A stretch of DNA of 64,000 nt from Microbacteriaceae bacterium VKM Ac-2855 (lineage in GTDB: Bacteria; Actinomycetota; Actinomycetes; Actinomycetales; Microbacteriaceae): the NCBI GenBank assembly GCA_013204985.1, contig JABMLG010000006.1, positions 1 through 64,000 of the forward strand, written 5' to 3'. Both the position numbers and the translations under genes were made by a program. A model generated the notes under the pieces. That model worked only from the letters and a program-made list of their open reading frames with translations, searched no databases and had not been told where the DNA came from. Below are positions 51,597 through 60,407 of this stretch, piece after piece. The stretch's first letter is position 1. Every line of letters starts with the position of its first letter.

Positions 51597-52667
51597 GTGA
51601 CCTCGACGCTCGACAGCCTCCGGCTGTCGCCCACCGCTACACGGGCGCAGCGGCGCAGCGCTGGTCTCGCTCACTCCACCGCGACACGGCTGGGTGTCAT
51701 CGGGGCGGCTCTGGTGGTTGTCGTCGGGCTCGCGGGAGCGAGTCTCTTCATCGGCTCCGGTGACATCGCGCCCGATGCGGTCTGGCAGGCGCTGTTGCAC
51801 GGCGGCACGGATACGAACGCGGTACTCGTCACGCAGTTCCGCGTACCGCGGACCCTGCTGGGGGTCGTGGTCGGCATCTCGCTCGGCCTCGCCGGCGCGT
51901 TGATCCAGGCCGTCACCCGCAACCCGCTCGCCGACCCGGGCATCCTCGGCGTGAACCAGGGCGCGTACTTCACCGTGGTGCTCTCGATCACCATCGCCGG
52001 TGTCGCCGACATCACGAATTACGTGTGGTGGTCCTTCCTCGGGGCCGGACTCGCGGCGATCGTGGTCTATCTGATCGGTTCGCGCGGTCGCAGCGGCGCC
52101 ACGCCGGTGCGCCTCGTGCTCGCCGGCGTCGCACTCAGCGCGGTGCTGCAGGGCATCACCTTCACGATCACGCTGCTCAACCCGGACATCTTCGACAAGA
52201 TCCGCTTCTGGCAGGCGGGATCGCTCCAGGGCCGTCAGATCGAGATCTTCTGGGGCGTGCTGCCCTTCGCCGTCACCGGCATGATCATCGCCCTGCTGCT
52301 CGCGCGATCGTTGAACGCGATCGCGCTGGGCGATGACCTGGCCACCTCGTTGGGCGCCCGCATCGTCCGCACCCGGCTGATCGCCGTCGTCGCGATCACG
52401 CTGCTGTGCGGATCCGCGACCGCCGCGACCGGACCGATCGGTTTCCTCGGGCTGATGGTGCCGTTCCTGGCCCGCTCCTTCGTGGGGCCCGATCAACGCT
52501 GGGTGCTGCCCCTGTCGGCGGTGTTCGCTCCGATCGTGTTCCTGTCGGCCGACATCGTCGGTCGTGTCGTGATCGAGGGCGAGATGCCCGTGGGCGTCGT
52601 GGCCGCCTTCGTCGGCGCACCGGTGCTGATCCTGCTCGTGCGTCGCGCGAAGGTGAGCGGGCTGTGA
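51597..52667 (+). CDS. iron-siderophore ABC permease 1 (FecCD family)
   Basis: A 356-residue FecCD/BtuC-fold permease with about nine or ten helices. PRTLLGVVVGISLGLAGALI, TRNPLADPGILGVNQGAYFT and SATAATGPIGFLGLMVPFLA are family signatures. It forms a heterodimeric channel with the second permease. The GTG start lies six bases after the SIP stop, and its own stop is interlocked with the next start (GTGA). Confidence 0.93.
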   Translation: MTSTLDSLRLSPTATRAQRRSAGLAHSTATRLGVIGAALVVVVGLAGASLFIGSGDIAPDAVWQALLHGGTDTNAVLVTQFRVPRTLLGVVVGISLGLAGALIQAVTRNPLADPGILGVNQGAYFTVVLSITIAGVADITNYVWWSFLGAGLAAIVVYLIGSRGRSGATPVRLVLAGVALSAVLQGITFTITLLNPDIFDKIRFWQAGSLQGRQIEIFWGVLPFAVTGMIIALLLARSLNAIALGDDLATSLGARIVRTRLIAVVAITLLCGSATAATGPIGFLGLMVPFLARSFVGPDQRWVLPLSAVFAPIVFLSADIVGRVVIEGEMPVGVVAAFVGAPVLILLVRRAKVSGL

Positions 52668-53701
52668 CGGCTCTGGCCGCACGCCCGGTGCTGCGGCTCG
52701 GCGCGCTGAGCGTGCCGGTGCACCGCCGGAGCCTCGTCGTCGTCCTCGCCCTCGCGGTGCTCTCGCTCGTCGCCGCGGGCTGGGCCCTGACTCTGGGGGA
52801 CTACCCGATCTCGTTCGGCCAGTTGATCACGGCACTGACCGGCGGCGGCGAGGAGGGCATCCGACGCATCGTGCTGGAGTGGCGATTGCCGCGGATCCTG
52901 ATGGCGCTGATCGCGGGTGCGGCGCTCGGCCTCTCGGGGGCGATCTTCCAGTCGCTGACCCGCAACCCCCTCGGCAGCCCCGACATCATCGGCTTCAACA
53001 CCGGCGCCTACACCGGTGCGCTGGTCGTGCTCCTCATCGTCGGTGGCAACTACGTCGCCACGGCCGCCGGAGCTCTGATCGGTGGACTCGCCACCGCCCT
53101 GATCGTCTACGTCCTCGCCTACCGCCGTGGGGTGCAGGGCTTCCGGCTGATCGTCGTGGGCCTCGCGATCAGCGCGATCCTCGCCGCGGTGAACACCTTT
53201 CTCAAGCTGCGCGCGAGTCTCGAAGCCGCGATCGCCGCCGCCTCGTGGGGCGTCGGATCTTTGACGAACGTCGGCTGGAAGGATGTCGTCCCCGTTCTGA
53301 TCGTGATGGTCGTGCTCGTGCCGTGCCTCGTGCTCCTCTCCCGCCGGATGCACATGCTGGCACTGGGCGACGACGCCGCGAAGGCGCTCGGCATCCCGAT
53401 CGAACGCACGCGGCTGATGCTGCTGGTGGTCGGTGTCGCGTTCACCGCCGCGGCGACGGCGGTGGCCGGACCGATCTCGTTCGTCGCCCTCGCCGCTCCG
53501 CAGCTCGCCCATCGCCTCACCCGTTCCGCGGGACTGGGCCTCACCGCATCGGCGGCCATGGGCGCCTTGCTTCTGCTGGTGAGCGACATCGTCGCGCAGC
53601 GGGTGCTCGCTCCCGTCCAGCTTCCCGTCGGCGCCGTCACGGTGACCATCGGCGGGATCTACTTGATCGGCCTGCTCATCGCGCAGGCGAGGAGGAAGTG
53701 A
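52664..53701 (+). CDS. iron-siderophore ABC permease 2 (FecCD family)
   Basis: A 345-residue paralogue of permease 1. RLPRILMALIAGAALGLSGA, TRNPLGSPDIIGFNTGAYTG and AGPISFVALAAPQLAHRLTR match the family. Translation starts at a GTG in GTGA overlap with the first permease and ends one base into the ATPase start, showing strict cotranslation. Confidence 0.93.
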   Translation: MTALAARPVLRLGALSVPVHRRSLVVVLALAVLSLVAAGWALTLGDYPISFGQLITALTGGGEEGIRRIVLEWRLPRILMALIAGAALGLSGAIFQSLTRNPLGSPDIIGFNTGAYTGALVVLLIVGGNYVATAAGALIGGLATALIVYVLAYRRGVQGFRLIVVGLAISAILAAVNTFLKLRASLEAAIAAASWGVGSLTNVGWKDVVPVLIVMVVLVPCLVLLSRRMHMLALGDDAAKALGIPIERTRLMLLVVGVAFTAAATAVAGPISFVALAAPQLAHRLTRSAGLGLTASAAMGALLLLVSDIVAQRVLAPVQLPVGAVTVTIGGIYLIGLLIAQARRK

Positions 53702-54510
53702 TGGCGATCGCCGCCCCGACCCACCTGCAGAACCGGCTCGCCGCCCGCGACCTCCGCGTCGGCTACGAGCAGCGCACGATCATCCACCAGCTCGACCTGC
53801 AGATCCCGGACGGCTCGTTCACCGTGATCATCGGGCCCAACGCGTGCGGCAAGTCGACGCTGCTGCGGGCACTCGCGCACCTGCTGAAGCCGAGTGCCGG
53901 CTCCGTGCTGCTCGACGGCGCCGACATCAAGAGCTATCCGGCCAAGGAGATCGCCCGCCGCGTCGGATTGTTGCCGCAGACCTCGATAGCCCCGGACGGG
54001 ATCACGGTGATCGACCTGGTCTCCCGTGGTCGGTACCCGCACCAGTCGTTGTTGAAGCAGTGGTCGAGGGCCGACGAGGAGGCCGTGACTGCGGCCATGA
54101 CCGCGACGAACACGACGGAACTCGCCTCGCGCGGAGTGGACGAGCTCTCGGGCGGCCAGCGTCAGCGCGTCTGGGTGGCGATGGCTCTCGCGCAGGAGAC
54201 ACCACTGCTGCTGCTGGACGAACCGACGACTTACCTCGACATCACCCACCAGGTCGAGTTGCTCGACCTGTTCACCCGGCTCCATCGCGAGGGGCGCACC
54301 CTGGTCGCCGTGCTGCACGACCTCAACCAGGCCGCCCGCTACGCGACGCATCTGATCGCGATGAAGGAGGGCCGCGTCGTCGCCCAGGGGCACCCCTCCG
54401 AGATCGTGACGGCCGAGCTCGTCCGCGAGGTGTTCGGGCTGCGCTGCCGCATCATCGACGACCCGGAGTCGCACACCCCGCTGGTCGTGCCGCTGATGGG
54501 GGCGCACTGA
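53701..54510 (+). CDS. iron-siderophore ABC ATPase (FecE family)
   Basis: A 269-residue ATPase. Walker A is GPNACGKST, with Ala where the family usually has Gly; signature LSGGQRQR; Walker B LLLLDEPTTYLD; H-loop VLHDLNQAARY. SRGRYPHQSLLKQW is characteristic of FepC/FecE. It energises the FecCD pair. The binding protein gene lies 1.8 kb away, after the HNH gene. Confidence 0.93.
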   Translation: MAIAAPTHLQNRLAARDLRVGYEQRTIIHQLDLQIPDGSFTVIIGPNACGKSTLLRALAHLLKPSAGSVLLDGADIKSYPAKEIARRVGLLPQTSIAPDGITVIDLVSRGRYPHQSLLKQWSRADEEAVTAAMTATNTTELASRGVDELSGGQRQRVWVAMALAQETPLLLLDEPTTYLDITHQVELLDLFTRLHREGRTLVAVLHDLNQAARYATHLIAMKEGRVVAQGHPSEIVTAELVREVFGLRCRIIDDPESHTPLVVPLMGAH

Positions 54511-54664
54511 CCGGCGCCGTCTGATGGCCCGTCGGCGTGGGGGTTGTTGCGCCGTCGCGCCGTCTGGCGCCTCTCGCTCAGAGATGCCGAACGGCTTGGT
54601 GAGTGCGGCGAACGTCAGTTCGATTGTGGGCGATGGGCGCGCATTCAATGTCGGAGGTGTCCCC

Positions 54665-54676
54665 TAACGTGGGGGT
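54665..54676 (+). promoter_or_regulatory. -10 element of a leaderless start (HNH gene 2)
   Basis: TAACGT (54665-54670), then GGGGGT, then ATG at 54677. Same architecture as the paralogue at 3576. Confidence 0.5.
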
Positions 54677-56173
54677 ATGACTTGTTCGACGCTCAGCAGC
54701 CGCATCACCGCCCTCGCGGCGACCGTGCGCGCCGAGACGTCGGCGGTGGAGTGGCGGCGGATGACGGAGACCGAACTCGTCGAGACGGCGGTCGCATTCG
54801 CCGAACTCGAGCGTGCCGTGTCGGGTGGTGGGGTGCGGTTGGCGGGGCTGATCGAGGCCGCGTCGGAGCGTGAGCGCGGGGTGGATGCGTTGGCGCGGAA
54901 GTACGGGCAGCGCACCGGGAAGCTGTTCCTGGCCATGCTCACGGGTGCGTCGGAGTCGACGGTGGCGCGGCGGATCCGGCTCGCGCAGGGCGTGTACGAG
55001 CGGTCCGGGTTCGTCGGGCAGGACGTGCCGGCACTGTTCCCCGCCGTCGGGCAAGCGGTCGAGGCGGGGCTGTTGCATCCGGATGCGGCGGAGGTGATCG
55101 TGTCGACCCTCGGGCCGTCCGCCGCGCGGATCCACCCCGACGACCTGGCGGTGGCGGAGGCGTCGATCCTCGCCGCCGCGACCGATCCCGAGAGTGAGGC
55201 GGTGGCTGTCGGCGGTGTGACCGGGATCGGGATCGCGGCCGATCTGGTGAAGGTGCAGGCGCTCGCGTGGCGGGCACGGCTGGACCCTGATGGGTTGGAA
55301 CCGACCGAAGAGGAAGCGTTCGAGCGGCGCAATGCGGTCTGGCGCAGAGGGAAGGACGGGCTCGAAACGTTCGTGCTCACGTTGACCGCGGAGCAGGCTG
55401 CCGCGGTGAAGGCGTCGCTGTCGCCGCACACCAGACCGCGTAAGCCGCGGTTCACGGATGCGGACTGCGAAGCCGCCCAGAGCGGTGAGGTCGATGACGC
55501 GGCGATCTTCGCGGACTCGCGAACGTCGGGGCAGAAGACGGCGGATGCCGCCGTCTCGTTGATCGTCGCGGGTGGCGCATCCGAGTCGCCAGTCGGCACG
55601 ACGCCGCAGATCACCGCATACGTCAACGCGGCAGACCTGGCCGATGAGGACGCAGCCGGCCCCGCGTATCTTGATCATGTCGACGAGCCGGTACCCGCGT
55701 CGACGGTGCGGCGGTTGCGGTGCTTCGGGGAGGTGCGCATCGCGATCACCGGCGACCGGGAGCAGACCGACGCGCTCGGCCGCGCGGTGCGGGACTTCAC
55801 CGAGAACCAGAAGCGCCTGCTGGCCGCGCGCGACGGCGGTTGCGCCTGGCAGGGTTGCACCGCCCCACCCGCGTGGACGGAAGCGCATCACGTCACCTGG
55901 TGGAGCCGCGGCGGCGCGACTTCCGTCGAGAACGGGGTCTTGCTATGCAGCTTCCACCATCACGTGATCCACGGGAATCTCGGCTGGCGTATCCAAATGA
56001 TGACAACGGAGGACGGCATCCGCCCGCACTTGATCGCTCCACCGCACGTCGACCCGCGGCAGACTCCACGCCGGATGGGCAACCAACGCGCCACTATCGC
56101 CGGCGTGAGTCAGCGAGAACCCGACCCGGACCCTCCGCCGACACGGCTCTTCGAATCAGGCTCCGACCTCTGA
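54677..56173 (+). CDS. DUF222-HNH endonuclease family protein (13E12 repeat type), copy 2
   Basis: A 498-residue paralogue of the gene at 3576. The DUF222 domain and HNH motif are nearly the same residue by residue (CAWQGCTAPP, WTEAHHVTWWSRGG, VENGVLLC, FHHHVIHG). They differ in the N-terminal stretch (up to about 70) and in the C-terminal tail, which is about 30 residues shorter here. It lies inside the siderophore locus between the ATPase and the binding protein, same strand, which suggests insertion by gene duplication or transposition-like copying. Role unproven. Confidence 0.85.
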   Translation: MTCSTLSSRITALAATVRAETSAVEWRRMTETELVETAVAFAELERAVSGGGVRLAGLIEAASERERGVDALARKYGQRTGKLFLAMLTGASESTVARRIRLAQGVYERSGFVGQDVPALFPAVGQAVEAGLLHPDAAEVIVSTLGPSAARIHPDDLAVAEASILAAATDPESEAVAVGGVTGIGIAADLVKVQALAWRARLDPDGLEPTEEEAFERRNAVWRRGKDGLETFVLTLTAEQAAAVKASLSPHTRPRKPRFTDADCEAAQSGEVDDAAIFADSRTSGQKTADAAVSLIVAGGASESPVGTTPQITAYVNAADLADEDAAGPAYLDHVDEPVPASTVRRLRCFGEVRIAITGDREQTDALGRAVRDFTENQKRLLAARDGGCAWQGCTAPPAWTEAHHVTWWSRGGATSVENGVLLCSFHHHVIHGNLGWRIQMMTTEDGIRPHLIAPPHVDPRQTPRRMGNQRATIAGVSQREPDPDPPPTRLFESGSDL

Positions 56174-56206
56174 TGAGCACCAGACCGTTATCCCGCCGTG
56201 ACGCGG

Positions 56207-56225
56207 CTAGGATAGGCTGCCCTAA
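56207..56225 (+). promoter_or_regulatory. DtxR/IdeR-type iron box 3
   Basis: CTAGGATAGGCTGCCCTAA matches 15 of 19 consensus positions, the best of the three boxes. It lies about 50 bp upstream of the siderophore-binding-protein gene, giving that gene its own iron-controlled promoter. Confidence 0.8.
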
Positions 56226-56273
56226 GTCCCTGGTGCCCGTCCCCGCGCCTCCTCCTCCGAACGAGAGACCCGT

Positions 56274-57296
56274 ATGCGTCCCCGTACCTTCACTCCGCGC
56301 CTGCTCGGCGCCACCGCACTGATCGCCGTCTCGGCGCTCGCCCTCAGCGCCTGCTCCTCCGGGTCTTCCGACGAGTCCAGCGCTCCGGCTGAGGGCGCCG
56401 CCACCGTCTCGACGATGTTCGGTGACATCGAGGTGCCCGCGGCCTCCGACGATCTCAAGGTCGTCGCGCTCGGTTGGTCCGACGCCGAGATGGCCCTCGC
56501 CCTCGGCGTCGTGCCGATCGCGGTCGAAGACTGGCAGGGCTTCGGCGAGGAGAACAAGGGCGTGGGCCCGTGGGCCACCGGTGACTTCGGCGATGTCACG
56601 CCGACGCTGATCGCGCGCGCCGACTCCGGACTCAACTTCGAGGAGATCCAGGCGCTCAGCCCCGACCTCATCCTGAACACCCGCTCGAGCAACGACGAGG
56701 AGGAGTTCGACCGCCTCAACGAGATCGCCCCGACCGTCTACGCGCCGGCCGACACGGGTGCGTTCGCCACCTCGTGGGACGTTCAGCTGCAGCAGGTCGC
56801 CGACGCGCTCGGCAAGTCCGATGAGGGCACCGCGCTCGTCGAGAGCACCAAGGCCGACATCGCCGCCGCCGCGGACGAGCACCCCGAATTCGCCGGCCTC
56901 ACCGCGGTCGCCGCCACGAAGTTCGGCGACGCCTACGGCGCCTACCTCGCCGGAGACGGCCGCTTCGACATCCTCTCGGACCTCGGCTTCGTGCAGAACC
57001 CCGCCGTGGACGCGCTCGAGTCGAGTGGCTTCTACGCCGCGGTGTCGGCCGAGAACGTGAGCGCGTTCGACGCCGACGTTGCCGTGGTGCTGCCGATCGG
57101 TTTCACCGCCGCCGAGATCGAGGCCGACCCGCTGCTCGCCTCGCTCAACGTGACGAAGGACGGCCGCGCGATCGTGCTCGACGCCGACGACGAACTCTCC
57201 GGGGCCTACAGCGCCGCCAGCGTGCTCAGCATCCAGGTCGTGCTCGCCGACCTGGTGCCGAAGCTCGCCGAGGCCGCCGCGAAGGTCGCCTCCTAG
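56274..57296 (+). CDS. iron-siderophore-binding lipoprotein (FhuD/FepB-type)
   Basis: A 340-residue lipoprotein. Lipobox LSACSSG with Cys27. The cluster A-2-type fold is visible: LKVVALGWSDAEMALALGVV, LNFEEIQALSPDLILNTRSS and the LPIGFTAAEIEADPLL region. It delivers ferric siderophore (or xenosiderophore) to the FecCD/FecE importer. Separated from those genes by the HNH gene but on the same strand and with its own iron box. Confidence 0.92.
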   Translation: MRPRTFTPRLLGATALIAVSALALSACSSGSSDESSAPAEGAATVSTMFGDIEVPAASDDLKVVALGWSDAEMALALGVVPIAVEDWQGFGEENKGVGPWATGDFGDVTPTLIARADSGLNFEEIQALSPDLILNTRSSNDEEEFDRLNEIAPTVYAPADTGAFATSWDVQLQQVADALGKSDEGTALVESTKADIAAAADEHPEFAGLTAVAATKFGDAYGAYLAGDGRFDILSDLGFVQNPAVDALESSGFYAAVSAENVSAFDADVAVVLPIGFTAAEIEADPLLASLNVTKDGRAIVLDADDELSGAYSAASVLSIQVVLADLVPKLAEAAAKVAS

Positions 57297-57327
57297 GCAT
57301 CCGCCCCGTCGCCGCCGCGCCGCCCGC

Positions 57328-58185
57328 TCAGTCTCGAGAGAGGCCGACGCGGGCGGCGCTCGCGTTCCACAGCTCCCGGCCCAGCTGTGCGTCGACGGCC
57401 TGCCGCGCAGTGGACCCGTTCGGACGCAACCCGTCGAAGTAGGCTCCCGTCGCGGCAGCGAGCTGAGGCTCGGACGCGAGCGTGATCAGCGGAACCGCTC
57501 CCGCCTCGGCCGTGATGCCGTAGTTGCCGCCGGTCACCAACGAGGTGAGCTTCATCAGCGGGGAGTCCGCCCCGAATCCCGTCGAGACGAAGCCGGGATG
57601 GAACGAGTACGCGTCGACCCCGGTCGGCAGCAGGCGTTCGGCGAGTTCGCGGATGAAGAGGATCGTGATCAGCTTCGACGTGCCGTAGGCGCGCCAGCCA
57701 CCCCACCACGGCCGCTTCGCCCAATCCAGATCGTCGAGACGCACCTGACCGAACCGGTTCGCGACGCTCGCGGTCGAGATCACGCGGGCGGATCCGTGCC
57801 TCGCCGCCGTCTCGGAGAGCCGGGGGAGCAGCAATCGGGTGAGCAGGTACGGAGCCAGGTGGTTGCTCTGCAGCGTGCGTTCGAAACCATCCACGGTCAA
57901 CGCGCGCTTCGCGACCAGGCCGCCGGCGTTGTTCGCGAGTACATCGATGTCGGGATAGGCGTCGAGGAGCTCGTCCGCCAGGCGACGCACGTCGTCGAGT
58001 CGGTCGAAGTCGGCCACGTGCGCTCGGGCACCGATCGCCGCCGCGACGGACCGGGTCCGCTCCGGATCACGACCGACCACGGCGACCTGCGCGCCGGCCT
58101 TCGCGAGCTCGCCCGCAGCGACCCGCCCGATACCGGAACTCGCCCCCGTGAGCACGATCGTTCGTCCGCTCTGGTCAGCGACCAC
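57328..58185 (-). CDS. short-chain dehydrogenase/reductase, retinol-dehydrogenase-like
   Basis: A 285-residue SDR. TGASSGIGRVAAGEL at about 12-26, NNAGGLVAKRAL, STASVANRFGQV with the catalytic Ser, and YGTSKLITILFIREL with the Tyr-Lys pair. The long C-terminal part is typical of the retinol-dehydrogenase/WWOX-like subgroup, which acts on hydrophobic alcohols or carbonyls. GTG start. It overlaps the HExxH gene by 11 bases, so the two are linked. Confidence 0.88.
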   Translation of the reverse strand: MVADQSGRTIVLTGASSGIGRVAAGELAKAGAQVAVVGRDPERTRSVAAAIGARAHVADFDRLDDVRRLADELLDAYPDIDVLANNAGGLVAKRALTVDGFERTLQSNHLAPYLLTRLLLPRLSETAARHGSARVISTASVANRFGQVRLDDLDWAKRPWWGGWRAYGTSKLITILFIRELAERLLPTGVDAYSFHPGFVSTGFGADSPLMKLTSLVTGGNYGITAEAGAVPLITLASEPQLAAATGAYFDGLRPNGSTARQAVDAQLGRELWNASAARVGLSRD

Positions 58186-58549
58186 GTCGGTATCCGCCTT
58201 TCTCGAGGCCGGCCTCGATCTCGAAACGATTGCGTAGCGGATCCCGTCCCGCCACGAAGTACAGCAGCGGGAACCACATCCCGTACCGGATCCACTGCTG
58301 CTTGTGCAACGCCTCGTGCTCGAGCACCCGATCGGCCGCGTTGTCCTCCGTGAGGTAGCACGCACCGATGCAGGAACCACCGCGTCCGAACGCCCACGAC
58401 GGCATGCCCGTGAAGACGAAGAGCCCGTTCCGGCGTTCGACGCGCCCGGTGCTGAGAATGCCGCCCCAGACGAGGCCGACAGCGGTGGCGAAGAGGTAGC
58501 CCGGTCGTGTGATGGCCGGGTCGAGCAGGACGCGCGTGAGCAGGCTCAC
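58175..58549 (-). CDS. small membrane protein with HExxH motif, function unknown
   Basis: A 124-residue protein. Hydrophobic segments at about 13-33 and 95-105, and the motif VLEHEALHKQQW in between, which is a HExxH zinc-metalloprotease-type sequence. Two Cys (CIGACYLT) upstream could bind metal. Some databases name relatives Fe-S oxidoreductase without evidence. It could be a minimal metallopeptidase or the HExxH could be chance. GTG start interlocked with the stop of the flavoprotein gene (GTGA). Confidence 0.7.
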   Translation of the reverse strand: MSLLTRVLLDPAITRPGYLFATAVGLVWGGILSTGRVERRNGLFVFTGMPSWAFGRGGSCIGACYLTEDNAADRVLEHEALHKQQWIRYGMWFPLLYFVAGRDPLRNRFEIEAGLEKGGYRRGR

Positions 58550-60009
58550 GCGCTGTCGCGTCCGTACGTCTCGAGCAGGCGCAGCCAGACCTCGCTGATC
58601 GTCGGGTACGACGGCACGGCGTGCCAGAGTCTCGACAGGGGCACTTCGCCGACCACGGCGACGGTGGCGGAGTGGATCAGCTCGCCGACCTCCGCGCCCA
58701 CGAAGGTGACGCCGATGACGACCTGACGATCCTCATCCACGATCATCCGTGCGGTGCCGGTGTACCCCTTCGCGACCAGCGTCGCGCCGGCGACGTTGCC
58801 GATCTCGTAGTCGACCACGCGGATCCGCTTGCCCGTCTTCTCCGCCTCGGCGGCGGTGAGGCCCACGGCCGCGACCTCGGGATCGGTGAAGACCACCTGC
58901 GGCACGGCTGCGTGATCCGCGGTCGCGACGTGCGCGCCCCAGGGCTGGTCGTGCACCTCGGCACCCGACGCGCGGGCGACGATCACGTCGCCGGCCGCTC
59001 GTGCCTGGTACTTGCCCTGATGGGTGAGCAGCACGCGATGGTTCACGTCCCCGACCGCGTAGAGCCAGTCGCCGATCAGCGGCTCACCGGATTCGTCGAG
59101 CACCCGCATCGTGTCGTCGACGCTCAGCCAGGAGCCCGGTTCGAGGCCCACGACGTCGAGGCCGATGTCCTTCGTGTGCGGCGCGCGACCCGTGGCGACG
59201 AGCAGCTCATCGGCCTGGAACGTCGTCTCGTCGGCGAGCGTCACCTCGACCTCGTCGGTCTCCTCGCGCTGCACCCAGACCGGCCGTGCGTTCAGGCGCA
59301 CGTCGACGCCGAGCTTCTCGAGCGACTTCTGCACGAGCTCGCCGGCGAAGGGCTCGAGCCCGCTCAGCAGCGCGCTCCGCGCGAGCAACGTGACGCGGCT
59401 GCCCAGTGAGGCGTACGCGGTGGCCATCTCGCAGGCGACGACGCCGCCGCCGATGACGATCAGGCTGCGGGGCACGTTCTGCGCGCTGGTCGCGTCGCGG
59501 CTCGTCCACGGCCGGGCCTCGTCCATCCCCGGGATGTCGGGGATGACCGCGCTGGTGCCGGTACAGACGGCGACGGCGCGGCTCGCGGTGAGGACCACGA
59601 CGGAACCGTCCGAATCCGTCACTGTGACCTCGCGGGGCGCGGTGATGCGGCCGTGTCCGCGGACAAGATCGATGCCGGCGCTGTCGAGCCAGCCGATCTG
59701 ACCGTCGTCGTTCCATTGGCTGGTCACGCCGTTGCGGTAGCGGAACAGCGCGTGCACATCGATGTCGCCGGTCACCGCCTCCGCGGCACCGGGCAGCGCC
59801 TGTGCCGCCCGGATCGCCATGGGCGCGCGCAGCAGCGCCTTCGAGGGCATGCACGCCCAGTACGAGCACTCGCCCCCCACGAGTTCGGATTCGACGATCA
59901 CGGCGGTCAACCCGCCCTGAACGACCCGGTCGGCGACGTTCTCGCCGACAGGACCGGCGCCGATCACGATGACGTCGTAGCTGCGGGACTCAGTGCTGGG
60001 ACTGGGCAT
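58546..60009 (-). CDS. pyridine nucleotide-disulfide oxidoreductase family flavoprotein
   Basis: A 487-residue class I enzyme. FAD motif VIVIGAGPVGENVADRV, redox disulfide Cys48-x4-Cys53 in GGECSYWACMPSKAL, second GxGxxG near 180 (LIVIGGGVVACEMATAY), and the C-terminal active-site region LWHAVPSYPTISEVWLRL, which differs from the HAHPT of true lipoamide dehydrogenase. It resembles the mercuric/quinone reductase-like group and has no lipoyl partner nearby. AAGGAG precedes ATG. The natural electron acceptor is unknown. Confidence 0.88.
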   Translation of the reverse strand: MPSPSTESRSYDVIVIGAGPVGENVADRVVQGGLTAVIVESELVGGECSYWACMPSKALLRAPMAIRAAQALPGAAEAVTGDIDVHALFRYRNGVTSQWNDDGQIGWLDSAGIDLVRGHGRITAPREVTVTDSDGSVVVLTASRAVAVCTGTSAVIPDIPGMDEARPWTSRDATSAQNVPRSLIVIGGGVVACEMATAYASLGSRVTLLARSALLSGLEPFAGELVQKSLEKLGVDVRLNARPVWVQREETDEVEVTLADETTFQADELLVATGRAPHTKDIGLDVVGLEPGSWLSVDDTMRVLDESGEPLIGDWLYAVGDVNHRVLLTHQGKYQARAAGDVIVARASGAEVHDQPWGAHVATADHAAVPQVVFTDPEVAAVGLTAAEAEKTGKRIRVVDYEIGNVAGATLVAKGYTGTARMIVDEDRQVVIGVTFVGAEVGELIHSATVAVVGEVPLSRLWHAVPSYPTISEVWLRLLETYGRDSA

Positions 60010-60032
60010 CTCGGACTCCTTGGGGTGGCGGT

Positions 60033-60407
60033 TCAGTGTGCGGGCACGATACGGGCGCGCCAGCCGTCGTAGTCGCCTCCGGCGGCCTCGACGGCGCCGA
60101 CGACGAGGATGATGAACGCGGTCGACGAAGCGGCGTCGACCGGCGAGCGGTGGCTTGCCGTGAGCACGGAACGCAGCCGGAGCCGGTCGATGCGGATGAC
60201 GTAGCCCGCGGCGACGAGATCCCGGGCCGCGCGCCGAGCGAGCGCACGCCGCGGGAAGACCGCGAAATGGTCGATCGGGCGCGGGACGTCGATCTGGTCG
60301 CCGTTGCGCAGTCGACGATCGAGCTGATCGGCGGCGTGAGCGAGATGCCAGGCGAGGTCGCGAGGACCGTTGTCGCGAGGACCGTTCTCTGTCGTGGTCA
60401 CGCTCAC
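60033..60407 (-). CDS. RraB-like ribonuclease E inhibitor domain protein
   Basis: A 124-residue protein. The RraB pattern IDHFAVFPRRALARRAARDL, AAGYVIRIDRLRLRSV and the end GGDYDGWRARIV fit the family, whose founding members inhibit RNase E. In actinobacteria this role is untested. The N-terminus has a short duplication (NGPRDNGPRD). GTG start interlocked with the enoyl-CoA hydratase stop (GTGA). Confidence 0.75.
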   Translation of the reverse strand: MSVTTTENGPRDNGPRDLAWHLAHAADQLDRRLRNGDQIDVPRPIDHFAVFPRRALARRAARDLVAAGYVIRIDRLRLRSVLTASHRSPVDAASSTAFIILVVGAVEAAGGDYDGWRARIVPAH

